Shown piece after piece: positions 6,549 to 13,028 of a stretch of DNA of 14,422 nt. A program made the position numbers and the translations under genes. The notes beneath the pieces are model-generated. The model did no database searches, was not told the origin of the DNA, and was given only the letters and a program-made list of their open reading frames with translations. This stretch comes from CAIQPS01 sp964631965. Its GTDB lineage: Bacteria > Actinomycetota > Thermoleophilia > RBG-16-64-13. Location: contig CAZWAR010000076.1 in NCBI GenBank assembly GCA_964631965.1, forward strand, positions 1-14,422. The letters are read 5' to 3'. The stretch's first letter is position 1. The number at the start of each line of letters is the position of its first letter.

Positions 6549-7339
6549 GACCGTCGGCGGCACTTACGGTAGGCGGCGGGACAAGAGGGTCGGCCGCGAC
6601 CGGAGTCTTGACCGGCGTCGATGCCCGAGCCAAGATCCTCGCCTTCATCGGGTTCACGCTGGTCGTGGTCACGACTCCTCCTCAGCCCGCTTGGCCCTTC
6701 GTGGCCTACGCCCTGGTCCTGGCGTTCGTTGCGGCTCTTGGCCGGGTTTCGCCGGTCAGACTGGCTCGACGGGCGCTTGTGGTGGTCCCGTTCGTGCTGA
6801 TGGTGGCGGTGTTCCTTCCCTTCTGGCACCGCTCGGGCGAACTGGCGTTCACCCTCGGGCGCCTGCGGGTCACCCACGAAGGCCTGCTCGTCCTCTGGAA
6901 CGTAGGAGCAAAGGCCATCCTGGGCGTCCTCAGCATGATCCTGCTTACATCTCTCACCACGTTCGCCGAAATGATCGAAGGTTTCTCCCGCCTGCGCGCA
7001 CCGAAGGTGATAGTGCTCACCGTGACGTTCATGCATCGTTACGCATCCTTGTTCGCAGAGGAGTCACGGCGGATGCAGCGCGCGATGACCTCCCGCAATT
7101 TCCGGGCCCGGTGGCTGGCGGATGTCCCCACCATCGGACACATGCTCGGGTCTTTGTTCCTCAGAAGCTATGCCCGCGGGGAGCGCGTCTACGTGGCCAT
7201 GGTCAGCCGTGGCTACGACGGGTCGATCCCGCTGGAAGGAGAGGCCCGGTTCAGCGCGAGTGACGGGCTGTTCCTGGGCGCGATGCTGACGATCACGCTC
7301 GGGATACGCATGGGGTCGTGGGTGTGGGGAGCGCCGTGA
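6545..7339 (+). CDS. nikQ: ECF transporter transmembrane component CbiQ/NikQ
   Basis: The membrane-scaffold (T) component of the same ECF importer, 264 residues. It couples ATP hydrolysis by the ATPase to movement of the S component. Hydrophobic segments lie at about 30-46, 51-66, 77-94, 112-137 and 241-258. The cytoplasmic coupling helices carry the typical Arg/Gly signatures, AMTSRNFRARW (180-190) and RGERVYVAMVSRGYDG (211-226), the second being the usual ARGYDG-type motif. I chose TTG 6545, which overlaps the previous stop as TTGA and is preceded by GGAGACGAG. No ATG or GTG is better placed before the first membrane segment. The 3' end overlaps the ATPase gene by 4 bases, so all three transporter genes are translationally coupled. 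Confidence 0.9.
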   Translation: MRPSAALTVGGGTRGSAATGVLTGVDARAKILAFIGFTLVVVTTPPQPAWPFVAYALVLAFVAALGRVSPVRLARRALVVVPFVLMVAVFLPFWHRSGELAFTLGRLRVTHEGLLVLWNVGAKAILGVLSMILLTSLTTFAEMIEGFSRLRAPKVIVLTVTFMHRYASLFAEESRRMQRAMTSRNFRARWLADVPTIGHMLGSLFLRSYARGERVYVAMVSRGYDGSIPLEGEARFSASDGLFLGAMLTITLGIRMGSWVWGAP

Positions 7340-8148
7340 GCCAAGCAGAAGGTTTCGGTACGGCTCAGGATGCCTGGTCCTCCGCCGGCACCAGTCTGGG
7401 GGTCGAAGAACAGAGCAGCGTTCCGGCGGTGTCCATAAGGGGTTTGAAATTCTCCTACCCTGACGGCACGCCCGCCCTCGAGCGCATCGACCTCACGATC
7501 GAACAAGGGGAATCGGTGGCGGTGGTCGGGCCCAACGGCGCGGGCAAGAGCACCCTTCTTCTCCATCTCAACGGCATCCTCCGCGGAGCGGGAGCGATCT
7601 CGATCTTGGGCCTGCCCATGAATGACAAGAACCTGCGGGAGATACGCCGCTTGGTGGGGGTGGTCTTCCAGGATCCGGAGGACCAACTCTTCCTCACGAG
7701 CGTCGCCCAAGACGTCGGTTTCGGCCCCGCCAACTTGGGGCTTGAGCGGGGGGAGATCGCGCTGCGGGTAGACCAAGCTCTTGCCGCGGTCGGTATGGAC
7801 GGGAGCGAGGACCGGTCGAGCCACCACCTCTCTTTTGGACAGAAGAAGCGGGTGGCCGTCGCGACCGTCCTTTCTATGCGGCCGGAGATCCTCGTGCTGG
7901 ACGAGCCCACGTCCAACCTGGATCCCAAATCCCGCAGGCGGGTGGTGGAGATCCTACGGGGCCTATCCGCTACCAAGATCGTCGTGACCCACGACCTACC
8001 AGTGGCCTACGAACTCTGCGAGCGCGCAGTGATCCTCGACAGGGGACGAGTGGTTGCTGACGGCCCGGCCCTCGATATCCTCTCCGACGCCGAACTGCTC
8101 GCGGCTCACGACCTCGAGCTGCCCTTCGGGTTCGTCCCCCGGCGCTGA
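7336..8148 (+). CDS. nikO: ECF transporter ATP-binding protein CbiO/NikO
   Basis: The ATPase of the nickel/cobalt ECF importer, 270 residues from GTG 7336. This start overlaps the cbiQ stop as GTGA and has GGGAG at good spacing. A GTG at 7318 would also be in frame but lies further inside cbiQ. Motifs are Walker A GPNGAGKST (65-73), Q-loop VVFQDPEDQLF (109-119), signature LSFGQKKRVAVA (165-176), Walker B ILVLDEPTSNLDP (185-197) and H-loop VVTHD (216-220). The signature reads LSFGQ where most relatives have LSGGQ, as is common for CbiO proteins. A hydrophilic N-terminal extension of about 30 residues precedes the nucleotide-binding domain. A single ATPase gene implies a homodimer. Confidence 0.93.
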   Translation: MSQAEGFGTAQDAWSSAGTSLGVEEQSSVPAVSIRGLKFSYPDGTPALERIDLTIEQGESVAVVGPNGAGKSTLLLHLNGILRGAGAISILGLPMNDKNLREIRRLVGVVFQDPEDQLFLTSVAQDVGFGPANLGLERGEIALRVDQALAAVGMDGSEDRSSHHLSFGQKKRVAVATVLSMRPEILVLDEPTSNLDPKSRRRVVEILRGLSATKIVVTHDLPVAYELCERAVILDRGRVVADGPALDILSDAELLAAHDLELPFGFVPRR

Positions 8149-8211
8149 CCCGGCTGGTGGGACAACCCGGTCACCCCGGCGCTCCCGCGTAGCCGGAGAG
8201 TCTCACGCGAA

Positions 8212-8225
8212 GGCGCCGAAGCGCC
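8212..8225 (-). terminator. C(UUCG)G hairpin after the PspC gene
   Basis: On the minus strand, 5 bases after the TAG of the PspC gene, GGCGC-TTCG-GCGCC forms a five-pair stem capped by the extra-stable UUCG tetraloop. It lies between convergent operons (the transporter genes end at 8148). There is no T-run, so it may be a terminator or a stabilising 3' hairpin. Confidence 0.5.
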
Positions 8226-8230
8226 AGAGG

Positions 8231-8509
8231 CTAGTACCGGCTCGGCGGGTACCCGGTCGGCCGGTACCCGGTCGGCGGACCCGTCGGCGGACCCTTCGGC
8301 GGCCCGTACTGTCCGGGCGGCTCCGCGGTGTCCAGGGGCACGATGATCCACAGGATCAGATACAGGAGCACCCCGGTGCCCGCGAGAAGGACCATCAACA
8401 CCCAGAGCACCCGCACAATGGTGGGATCGATGCCGAAGTACTCGGCGAGCCCTCCGCAAACGCCTGCGACCATCCTCTCCGTGCGCGATCTGTGTAGGCG
8501 CTTCTGCAT
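8231..8509 (-). CDS. PspC-domain small membrane protein
   Basis: A 92-residue PspC-domain protein, the last gene of the minus-strand operon. The family signature is plain: LHRSRTERMVAGVCGGLAEY (5-24), then FGIDPTIVRVLWVLM and one long membrane segment (about 33-57, LWVLMVLLAGTGVLLYLILWIIV). PspC proteins are inner-membrane partners in envelope-stress (phage-shock) responses. The C-terminal 32 residues are a Pro/Gly/Tyr-rich tail (QYGPPKGPPTGPPTGYRPTG and onward), encoded by short tandem DNA repeats. The start ATG 8509 has AGGTGA upstream, which includes the stop of the preceding zinc-ribbon gene. No PspA or PspB is present. The operon's first gene has the LiaF/toastrack architecture often found with PspC, so the two membrane proteins probably act together. 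Confidence 0.9.
   Translation of the reverse strand: MQKRLHRSRTERMVAGVCGGLAEYFGIDPTIVRVLWVLMVLLAGTGVLLYLILWIIVPLDTAEPPGQYGPPKGPPTGPPTGYRPTGYPPSRY
8246..8302 (-). repeat. Short tandem repeats encoding the PspC protein tail
   Basis: A 13-base unit (GGTACCCGGTCGG) occurs at 8248-8260 and 8263-8275, period 15. It is followed by a 12-base unit (GTCGGCGGACCC) at 8271-8282 and 8283-8294, with a partial third copy. They are in frame and encode the repetitive Pro/Gly/Thr/Tyr tail, so length variation between strains is likely. Confidence 0.85.
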
Positions 8510-8511
8510 GT

Positions 8512-8715
8512 TCACCTGTCTGTTCTGTCGGCGATCTGCTCCCGATAGATGTCGGTCTTGTTGAGGACGCATTCCGGGTTCACGCAGAACCATACCCGGT
8601 AGGTGTCGCATTCACCCGTGGAGCGGCTCGTGCCGGCACCCGTCCTCTCCTCTTCCTCCACCCGATCGGCCAACGGCTTTCCGCATTCTATGCAGGTTCT
8701 CACTCCGGCGCTCAT
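8512..8715 (-). CDS. Small zinc-ribbon-like protein
   Basis: A 67-residue protein I cannot name. Its start ATG 8715 directly follows the stop of the iron-sulfur flavoprotein gene (TGAATG), with GAAGGGGG upstream, and its own stop sits in the ribosome-binding site of the PspC gene. Cysteines are arranged as Cys8-X2-Cys11 near the N-terminus (TCIECGKPL) and Cys44-X4-Cys49 (FCVNPEC), plus Cys36. This is a plausible four-cysteine metal site separated by a charged, probably flexible stretch (DRVEEEERTGAGTSRSTGE). Such a site usually binds zinc. A rubredoxin-like iron site donating electrons to the neighbouring flavodiiron or flavoprotein enzyme is conceivable, but the second pair has X4 rather than X2 spacing. 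The tight junctions support a real gene. Confidence 0.75.
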   Translation of the reverse strand: MSAGVRTCIECGKPLADRVEEEERTGAGTSRSTGECDTYRVWFCVNPECVLNKTDIYREQIADRTDR

Positions 8716-9315
8716 TCATGCCCCCTTCGCTTCGCGCGGCCGGCTCAATCGTCGCCCGATGTCTTCCGCCGCAGCCCGTGCCTCCTCATGTCCAAGGATA
8801 TCGCCTCGGACGTCCACTTTGGGCACGAGTACCTCTCCGGCAGGCGTCACCCCGAGCACGTGCCAAAGATACCGGACATTCCGCTGACTCCCTTCGAACA
8901 CGTGGGGCAGATCCGTGCCGGAGCAACTCAGAAAGGCTCCGAAGCGCTCCGGTCCGTCGATCCGGGTGAGCGGCCGCTCGAGGATGTAGCGCAGCGCCCA
9001 GAAGGGCTGGCAGCGATCGATCACGATCTTTGGCACCCCGGGCATGCCCATGGAGTAGACCGGCGCTGCAAGGACGATGGAGTCGGCTTCTTGCAGGTGA
9101 GGATAGAGCAGGTCCATATCGTCTCTCTGGATGCAGGTACCGTCCTCGAAGCAGGCGTCGCAGGCCCGGCACCCGCGCAGATCGAGGTCGTAGAGGCGGA
9201 AGAGACTCACCTCCGCCCCTTCGGCCCGGGCCGACTCCAGGCACCAGTCGAGCATGGTCTCGGTGTTGCCGTGCCGTCGAGCGCTGCCGGCTATCGCGAG
9301 CACACTGATGGCCAT
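8716..9315 (-). CDS. Iron-sulfur flavoprotein / NADPH-dependent FMN reductase family
   Basis: A 199-residue flavodoxin-fold protein. The N-terminal IAGSARRHGNTETML (8-22) is the FMN phosphate-binding loop of the family. Cys49-X2-Cys52-X2-Cys55-X5-Cys61 (RGCRACDACFEDGTC) is the compact cluster motif of Isf-type iron-sulfur flavoproteins, which carry a 4Fe-4S cluster close to FMN. APVYSMGMPGVPKIVIDR (84-101) is the conserved second flavin-contact region. Members shuttle electrons between ferredoxin-like donors and acceptors, including oxygen or peroxide detoxification in anaerobes. Its place between a flavodiiron protein and a zinc-ribbon protein suggests an electron-transfer role for the operon. 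The start ATG 9315 follows a long purine run (GGGAGGGAGGGGAAG). The exact acceptor is unknown. Confidence 0.9.
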   Translation of the reverse strand: MAISVLAIAGSARRHGNTETMLDWCLESARAEGAEVSLFRLYDLDLRGCRACDACFEDGTCIQRDDMDLLYPHLQEADSIVLAAPVYSMGMPGVPKIVIDRCQPFWALRYILERPLTRIDGPERFGAFLSCSGTDLPHVFEGSQRNVRYLWHVLGVTPAGEVLVPKVDVRGDILGHEEARAAAEDIGRRLSRPREAKGA

Positions 9316-9340
9316 CCGCTTCCCCTCCCTCCCCGCCTTC

Positions 9341-9357
9341 CCGGCGATCTCCGCCGG
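9341..9357 (-). other. Hairpin between fprA and the Isf gene
   Basis: In the 105-base gap between the flavodiiron gene and the iron-sulfur flavoprotein gene, CCGGCG and CGCCGG form a perfect six-pair stem with a five-base loop, 25 bases before ATG 9315. It is followed by the purine-rich ribosome-binding region. It could be a processing or attenuation point that changes expression of the downstream three genes. No T-run is seen. Confidence 0.4.
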
Positions 9358-9420
9358 CTGCGGTGCCTTGTCGACCGGACCCTGCTTCGTCGCCGGGAGA
9401 CGGCTCTCCGCCGAACGAGC

Positions 9421-10626
9421 CTACTCCTCCCCTTTCACCCGCCGGGCGACGGTCCGCCCCAGTTCGTGACACGCCTCGAGCTCGTCTGGGCCGGGCATGT
9501 AGCGCGCCTCCAGAGGATCGATCATGTCGAGGCCCAATGCCCGAAGCTCAGCATCCACCTGCTTGACGGCGCCTCCGCTCCACCCGTACGATCCGAACGC
9601 CCCGGCGATGCGCTTCTTGGGCTTCAAACCGTTGATGTAGGTGAGGAAGGCCCCCACGGTCGGGAACAAGGCCTGGTTGAGGGTCGGCGAGCCCACGAGG
9701 AAGGCCTGGCAGTTGAGCACCTGGCGGGCCAGTTCGGAACGGGGGTTGATGGTGAGACGGTAGACCCCGCACTCGACATCTTCTTGAGCCACACCGTCCT
9801 CGATGGCCATGGCCATCCGTTCGGTGGAATGCCACATCGTGTCGTAGAAGATCGCCACCCGGGGCGGAGCCTCGAACCTGGTCCAACTCCCATACGCGTC
9901 GATGATCTGTGCGACTCCCTCCGGCGTCCTCCAGATCGCTCCGTGGCTCGGGCCGATGCACTCGATCTCCAGGCCCAACTCCCCGATCTTGTCGATCATC
10001 TTCGCGATGGGACCGCCGAACGGCATGAGGATGTTCGCGTAGTACTTGGACGCTTCCTCCATGAGCGCGCCCTGGTCGATCTCGTCGGCGAAGCGCCGGG
10101 ACGTGGCGATGTGCTGCCCGAACGCGTCGTTGGGAAGCAGGGTCTTCGACTCTTTGACGTAGGTGAACATGCTGTCGGGCCAGTGAACCATGGGCGCTTC
10201 GATGAACTGCAGGGTGTGTCGGCCAAGGGAGAGTTCGTCGCCCGTCCCCACCACGTGCGGCTCCCAGCGTTCCACCCACTCCAGCCCGAACAGGTAGCCC
10301 AGCGCCTCCTTGGCCCTCCTCGAGCAGAAGACCCGTTCCGGGCGCAACTGCTCGAGCAGCCAGGGGATGGCTCCGGAGTGGTCCGGCTCGATGTGATTGA
10401 TCACCATGTAGTCGACCGGTCTTATGCCGCAACAACCCTTTACCCTGGCGAGCATCTCCGGGCCGAAGCCGTCCCGGCAACCATCGATCAGCGCCACTTT
10501 TTCGTCGAGGATGAGGTAGGAGTTGTACGTGGTTCCGCGCGGTGTTTCGTAACCATGGAAATCCCGCACGTCCCAGTCGATAGCCCCCACCCACCAGATG
10601 TCGTCCCGCAACAAGTAACGCTCCAT
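9421..10626 (-). CDS. fprA: Flavodiiron protein (FprA type; oxygen/nitric oxide reductase)
   Basis: A two-domain flavodiiron protein of 401 residues, the usual length of the short class. The N-terminal metallo-beta-lactamase-like domain carries the full diiron ligand set: His78-X-Glu80-X-Asp82-His83 (NHIEPDHSG), His148 (MVHWPDSM), Asp167 (PNDAFG) and His228 (GPSHG). The C-terminal flavodoxin domain starts near residue 252 with VAIFYDTMWHSTERMA, the FMN phosphate loop, and contains GSPTLNQALFP and AFGSYGWSGGA. These enzymes reduce O2 to water or NO to N2O in the cytosol, fed by rubredoxin, F420H2 or other donors, and protect anaerobes. No rubredoxin domain is fused. The start ATG 10626 lies 7 bases after the methyltransferase stop with GAGGGA in between. 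The electron donor may be the adjacent Isf or zinc-ribbon protein. Confidence 0.95.
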   Translation of the reverse strand: MERYLLRDDIWWVGAIDWDVRDFHGYETPRGTTYNSYLILDEKVALIDGCRDGFGPEMLARVKGCCGIRPVDYMVINHIEPDHSGAIPWLLEQLRPERVFCSRRAKEALGYLFGLEWVERWEPHVVGTGDELSLGRHTLQFIEAPMVHWPDSMFTYVKESKTLLPNDAFGQHIATSRRFADEIDQGALMEEASKYYANILMPFGGPIAKMIDKIGELGLEIECIGPSHGAIWRTPEGVAQIIDAYGSWTRFEAPPRVAIFYDTMWHSTERMAMAIEDGVAQEDVECGVYRLTINPRSELARQVLNCQAFLVGSPTLNQALFPTVGAFLTYINGLKPKKRIAGAFGSYGWSGGAVKQVDAELRALGLDMIDPLEARYMPGPDELEACHELGRTVARRVKGEE

Positions 10627-10633
10627 AGGTCCC

Positions 10634-11713
10634 TCAGTCTCCAGTCCCGGCCGCAGGCCGTTTGGCCAATATCAACTGACTTTCAACCGTTTCCAGGTCG
10701 AACGTCTGGATGTTTCCGAAACCGGCATCGCCCAACCATCGGCGATACATCGCTTCGCTCCAGACTCCTCCGTTCTCCACCGATTGCAGCATGTTGACCG
10801 CGAACATCGCCGCCCGCGGACTCCGCCCCCATACGTAGTTCTGGATGCCTATGGTCCCGCCCGGCGCCACCATAGAGAAGGCTTCACGCATGACCCGGGC
10901 ACAGGTGTGCGGGTCGTAGATGTGAAGGACGTTGCCGAAGAAGGCCAGATCGAAGGGGCCGGCGGGGAGCGCGACCGTGAGGTCGCCACCGACCCTCGCG
11001 ATGTCCTTCGCGTCCTCCCCCAGGTACTCCTCGGCGATGGACATGACCGCCGGACGGTCGAAGAGGGTGGCCCGAACCCCGCACTGCCAGAAACGCCGGG
11101 CTACGTGCCCCACCGCCCCGGCCACGTCGATCATCGTGTGGATCGGGCCGGCATAGGTCAGACAGAGCTCGACGACCTCTTCGACCACGGCCGGGTCTCG
11201 CTCTCCCATGGCCGATACCATGGTCTTGACGTCGCGCTTCGCCTCGTCGCGAGGTGGGGTCGCGCCGGTCTTGATGATCTCCGGCAACTCCAACCACCCC
11301 CGGATCTTGCGGGCTTGGTGGAGAAGCTGCCACCGCTCGAGCTGCGGTCCGGGATCGACCAGATGCTCGCGGGCGAGGAGCGTCAGCCGATACGACGGCG
11401 CTCCCCCAGGTCCGGGGTCCGAGGCCGTCGCCTCCGTGCGGTCGCCTTGCCCGACGGTTCCGGCCACAGGACTGCTCGCAGTGTGGGCAAGCTGCGGTTC
11501 GGGGACCGGTCCTCGGCGCTCCGCCAAGCCCTCCCCGGCAAGCGCCTCCAGGACGATCTCCGTAGCCCGGGGATCGGCTTTCGCGCTCGCAGCCACTTCC
11601 GCCGCCGTCGCCTCTCTCCCGGAAGCCAACGCATCCACGATCCCCGCCCGGACGGCCCCCGCGATCAGGAACAGCCGTTCGACGGCTCCCCTGTCCACAA
11701 GCGAACTCCTCAT
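10634..11713 (-). CDS. SAM-dependent methyltransferase with N-terminal winged-helix domain
   Basis: A 359-residue class I methyltransferase of the O-methyltransferase (acetylserotonin/hydroxyneurosporene methyltransferase-like) architecture. Residues 10-68 form the helical dimerisation/winged-helix domain (GAVRAGIVDALASGREATAAEVAA and following). Residues 68-107 look like a low-complexity insertion. The SAM domain begins with MIDVAGAVGHVARRF (194-208), a degenerate glycine-rich motif I. TLFDRPAVM (216-224) has the acidic residue expected to bind the ribose. FDLAFFGNVLHIYD (254-267) and MVAPGGTIGIQNYV follow. The start ATG 11713 overlaps the rhodanese-fusion stop as ATGA. This indicates coupling and suggests a shared substrate or pathway. 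The substrate cannot be read from sequence. A thiol, selenol or small phenolic acceptor are all possible. Confidence 0.85.
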   Translation of the reverse strand: MRSSLVDRGAVERLFLIAGAVRAGIVDALASGREATAAEVAASAKADPRATEIVLEALAGEGLAERRGPVPEPQLAHTASSPVAGTVGQGDRTEATASDPGPGGAPSYRLTLLAREHLVDPGPQLERWQLLHQARKIRGWLELPEIIKTGATPPRDEAKRDVKTMVSAMGERDPAVVEEVVELCLTYAGPIHTMIDVAGAVGHVARRFWQCGVRATLFDRPAVMSIAEEYLGEDAKDIARVGGDLTVALPAGPFDLAFFGNVLHIYDPHTCARVMREAFSMVAPGGTIGIQNYVWGRSPRAAMFAVNMLQSVENGGVWSEAMYRRWLGDAGFGNIQTFDLETVESQLILAKRPAAGTGD

Positions 11714-13026
11714 CCGGCCTCCAGCTCCAGGCCCGCGGCCACCCAATCGTTGAGACCGCCGGCGAAATCCCATACTCGTGTGAAACCTAGCTGTCGTAGC
11801 TTATCAGCCGCGATACTGCTCGCCTCTCAGGTGAAGCCGTTGCAGTAGACGACAATGGTATCGTCCTGCTTGTAGCGCTTCCGCGCTTCCCGACCCAGCC
11901 CGCGGAAGTCGATCCATTCCGAGCCGGGAAGGTGGCCGGCCTTCCAGTGCTCCTCTCCCATGACGTCAACCAGGTGGAACCTCTCCTTCCGCTTGATCAT
12001 CCCCTGCACGTCCTCGAGGGTCACCGTCGGGACGCTGGGGCGGCCGGCCACCGGGTCGTAGAAGACCACGTAGGCGGCCGCGGTATAGTAGCCGGCCGAG
12101 CGCACGATGCGACGCCGCACCGGGTCCAGCGCGTCGATGACGGCTACCGGTCTGCGCCCGGAAGCCATCACTTCCTCGGTGACCCGGGAGAACGCCCATG
12201 CGAGTCCGGCTTCCTCGCCTTGCGCGACCACGAAGTCGAGCAACTCGTACCCGCCCTTTTCCGCCCTAAGCCGGGCCAGGACCGCCTGCGGTGCTCCGTC
12301 CTCCTGCAATACCCACGCTTCGCCGGTGTCGGCCAGGGCCCGCACCTGATCGAGTGTTTCCTCAGCGGTCGGCCCATGGCGATGGTGACCGCCCGGCTGC
12401 CCCTCCTCCGGCTCGTCGGGGGACAGAAGGCCGGCGACGGCGGCCACATGAGTGCGGCTCAGGGGGAACAATCCGAGACGGGGCTCCGGCGCTTCGACGC
12501 CTGCGGCGCGAGAACGACCGGCGGACAGCTCGGCCCCGGGCGGGCCATCCTCCGGAGGTGCGGGCGCCGCGGTCACGACCGCCCCCCACTTCCGCTGCGG
12601 CACGAGCACAAGAGCCGTCGCCTCCACCTGCAGGCCGCGGGCGAGCAGAGCCGCGTTCAGTCCACAGTCGTCGGTCCGCACCAGATAGGCCACGGGAGCG
12701 ACCGTGTCTCGGATGACGTCGAGTACGTCCTCATACCGATCCGAGTCTTCCGCACTCATCCCCAGTTCCACCAGGGTGGTATGAACGTGACCATCGTGCT
12801 CTCTATTGAGGAGAAGCGCATACCCCAGGACGGTCTCAGCCTGCTTCGCCGCTGCGGCGCCGGGGAGGCCTCCCCCTGCGGACACAGCGCCCTCCACGAT
12901 CAGAAAAGGCTCGGCCTCGTCAGCCAGGCCGGTGTAGAACCCCGGGGAGACGGACAGATCGGTCTGCAGGAGCTTGGCCGCCCGCAGTTCGGCGACTTGC
13001 TCCCTCGTCGTCCGCCGCAGCTCCAC
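11710..13026 (-). CDS. GNAT-GNAT-rhodanese fusion selenoprotein (UGA at residue 400)
   Basis: A 438-residue protein, counting Sec, from GTG 13026 just after the toastrack gene's stop to TGA 11712-11710. Residues 1-148 and about 186-325 look like two acetyltransferase (GNAT)-like domains. The second ends in the typical DPVRRRIVRSAGYYTAAAYVVF. Between them is a Pro/Ala/Gly-rich linker. A rhodanese domain (about 334-438) follows, with FHLVDVMGEEHWKAGHLPG, then the active loop. At 11829-11827 an in-frame TGA interrupts it: VVYCNGFT-Sec-EASSIAADKL, continuing LGFTRVWDFAGGLNDWV, a textbook rhodanese ending. Cys395 is the canonical catalytic position. Residue 400 is a second Cys in the CX4C rhodanese subgroup, so Sec fits. 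The extended stop overlaps the methyltransferase start (ATGA). Plain gene finding would truncate it at 399 residues. The substrates of both activities are unknown. A nonsense mutation or sequencing error is the alternative. Confidence 0.88.
11798..11820 (-). promoter_or_regulatory. Candidate SECIS-like hairpin in the rhodanese fusion
   Basis: Just after the UGA at 11829-11827, the coding strand can fold as AGC (11820-11818), bulged AG, TATC (11815-11812), loop GCGGCT (11811-11806), GATA (11805-11802), bulged A, then GCT (11800-11798). The loop starts 15 bases after the UGA and begins with G, at the near edge of the bacterial SECIS range. The stem is weaker than that in selD. An overlapping alternative (GCTG/CAGC stem) exists. 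Confidence 0.5.
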
Positions 13027-13028
13027 GA

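Noticed and set aside
8246..8302. Short repeats considered as a CRISPR array or binding-site cluster.
   Set aside because: Units of 12 and 15 bases have no unique spacers and are in frame inside the PspC protein tail.
8788..10797. A 669-codon plus-strand frame opposite the flavodiiron and Isf genes.
   Set aside because: The minus-strand proteins have complete metal and flavin motifs. The plus-strand product shows no family motif and is an antisense by-product of codon bias.
11827..11829. Reading the TGA in the rhodanese domain as a true stop or a degrading mutation.
   Set aside because: The downstream 38 codons are fully conserved in style and frame, end at an ATGA coupling with the next gene, and the TGA falls on a known Cys position in an organism with Sec-type selD. 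A sequencing error cannot be excluded but is less likely.
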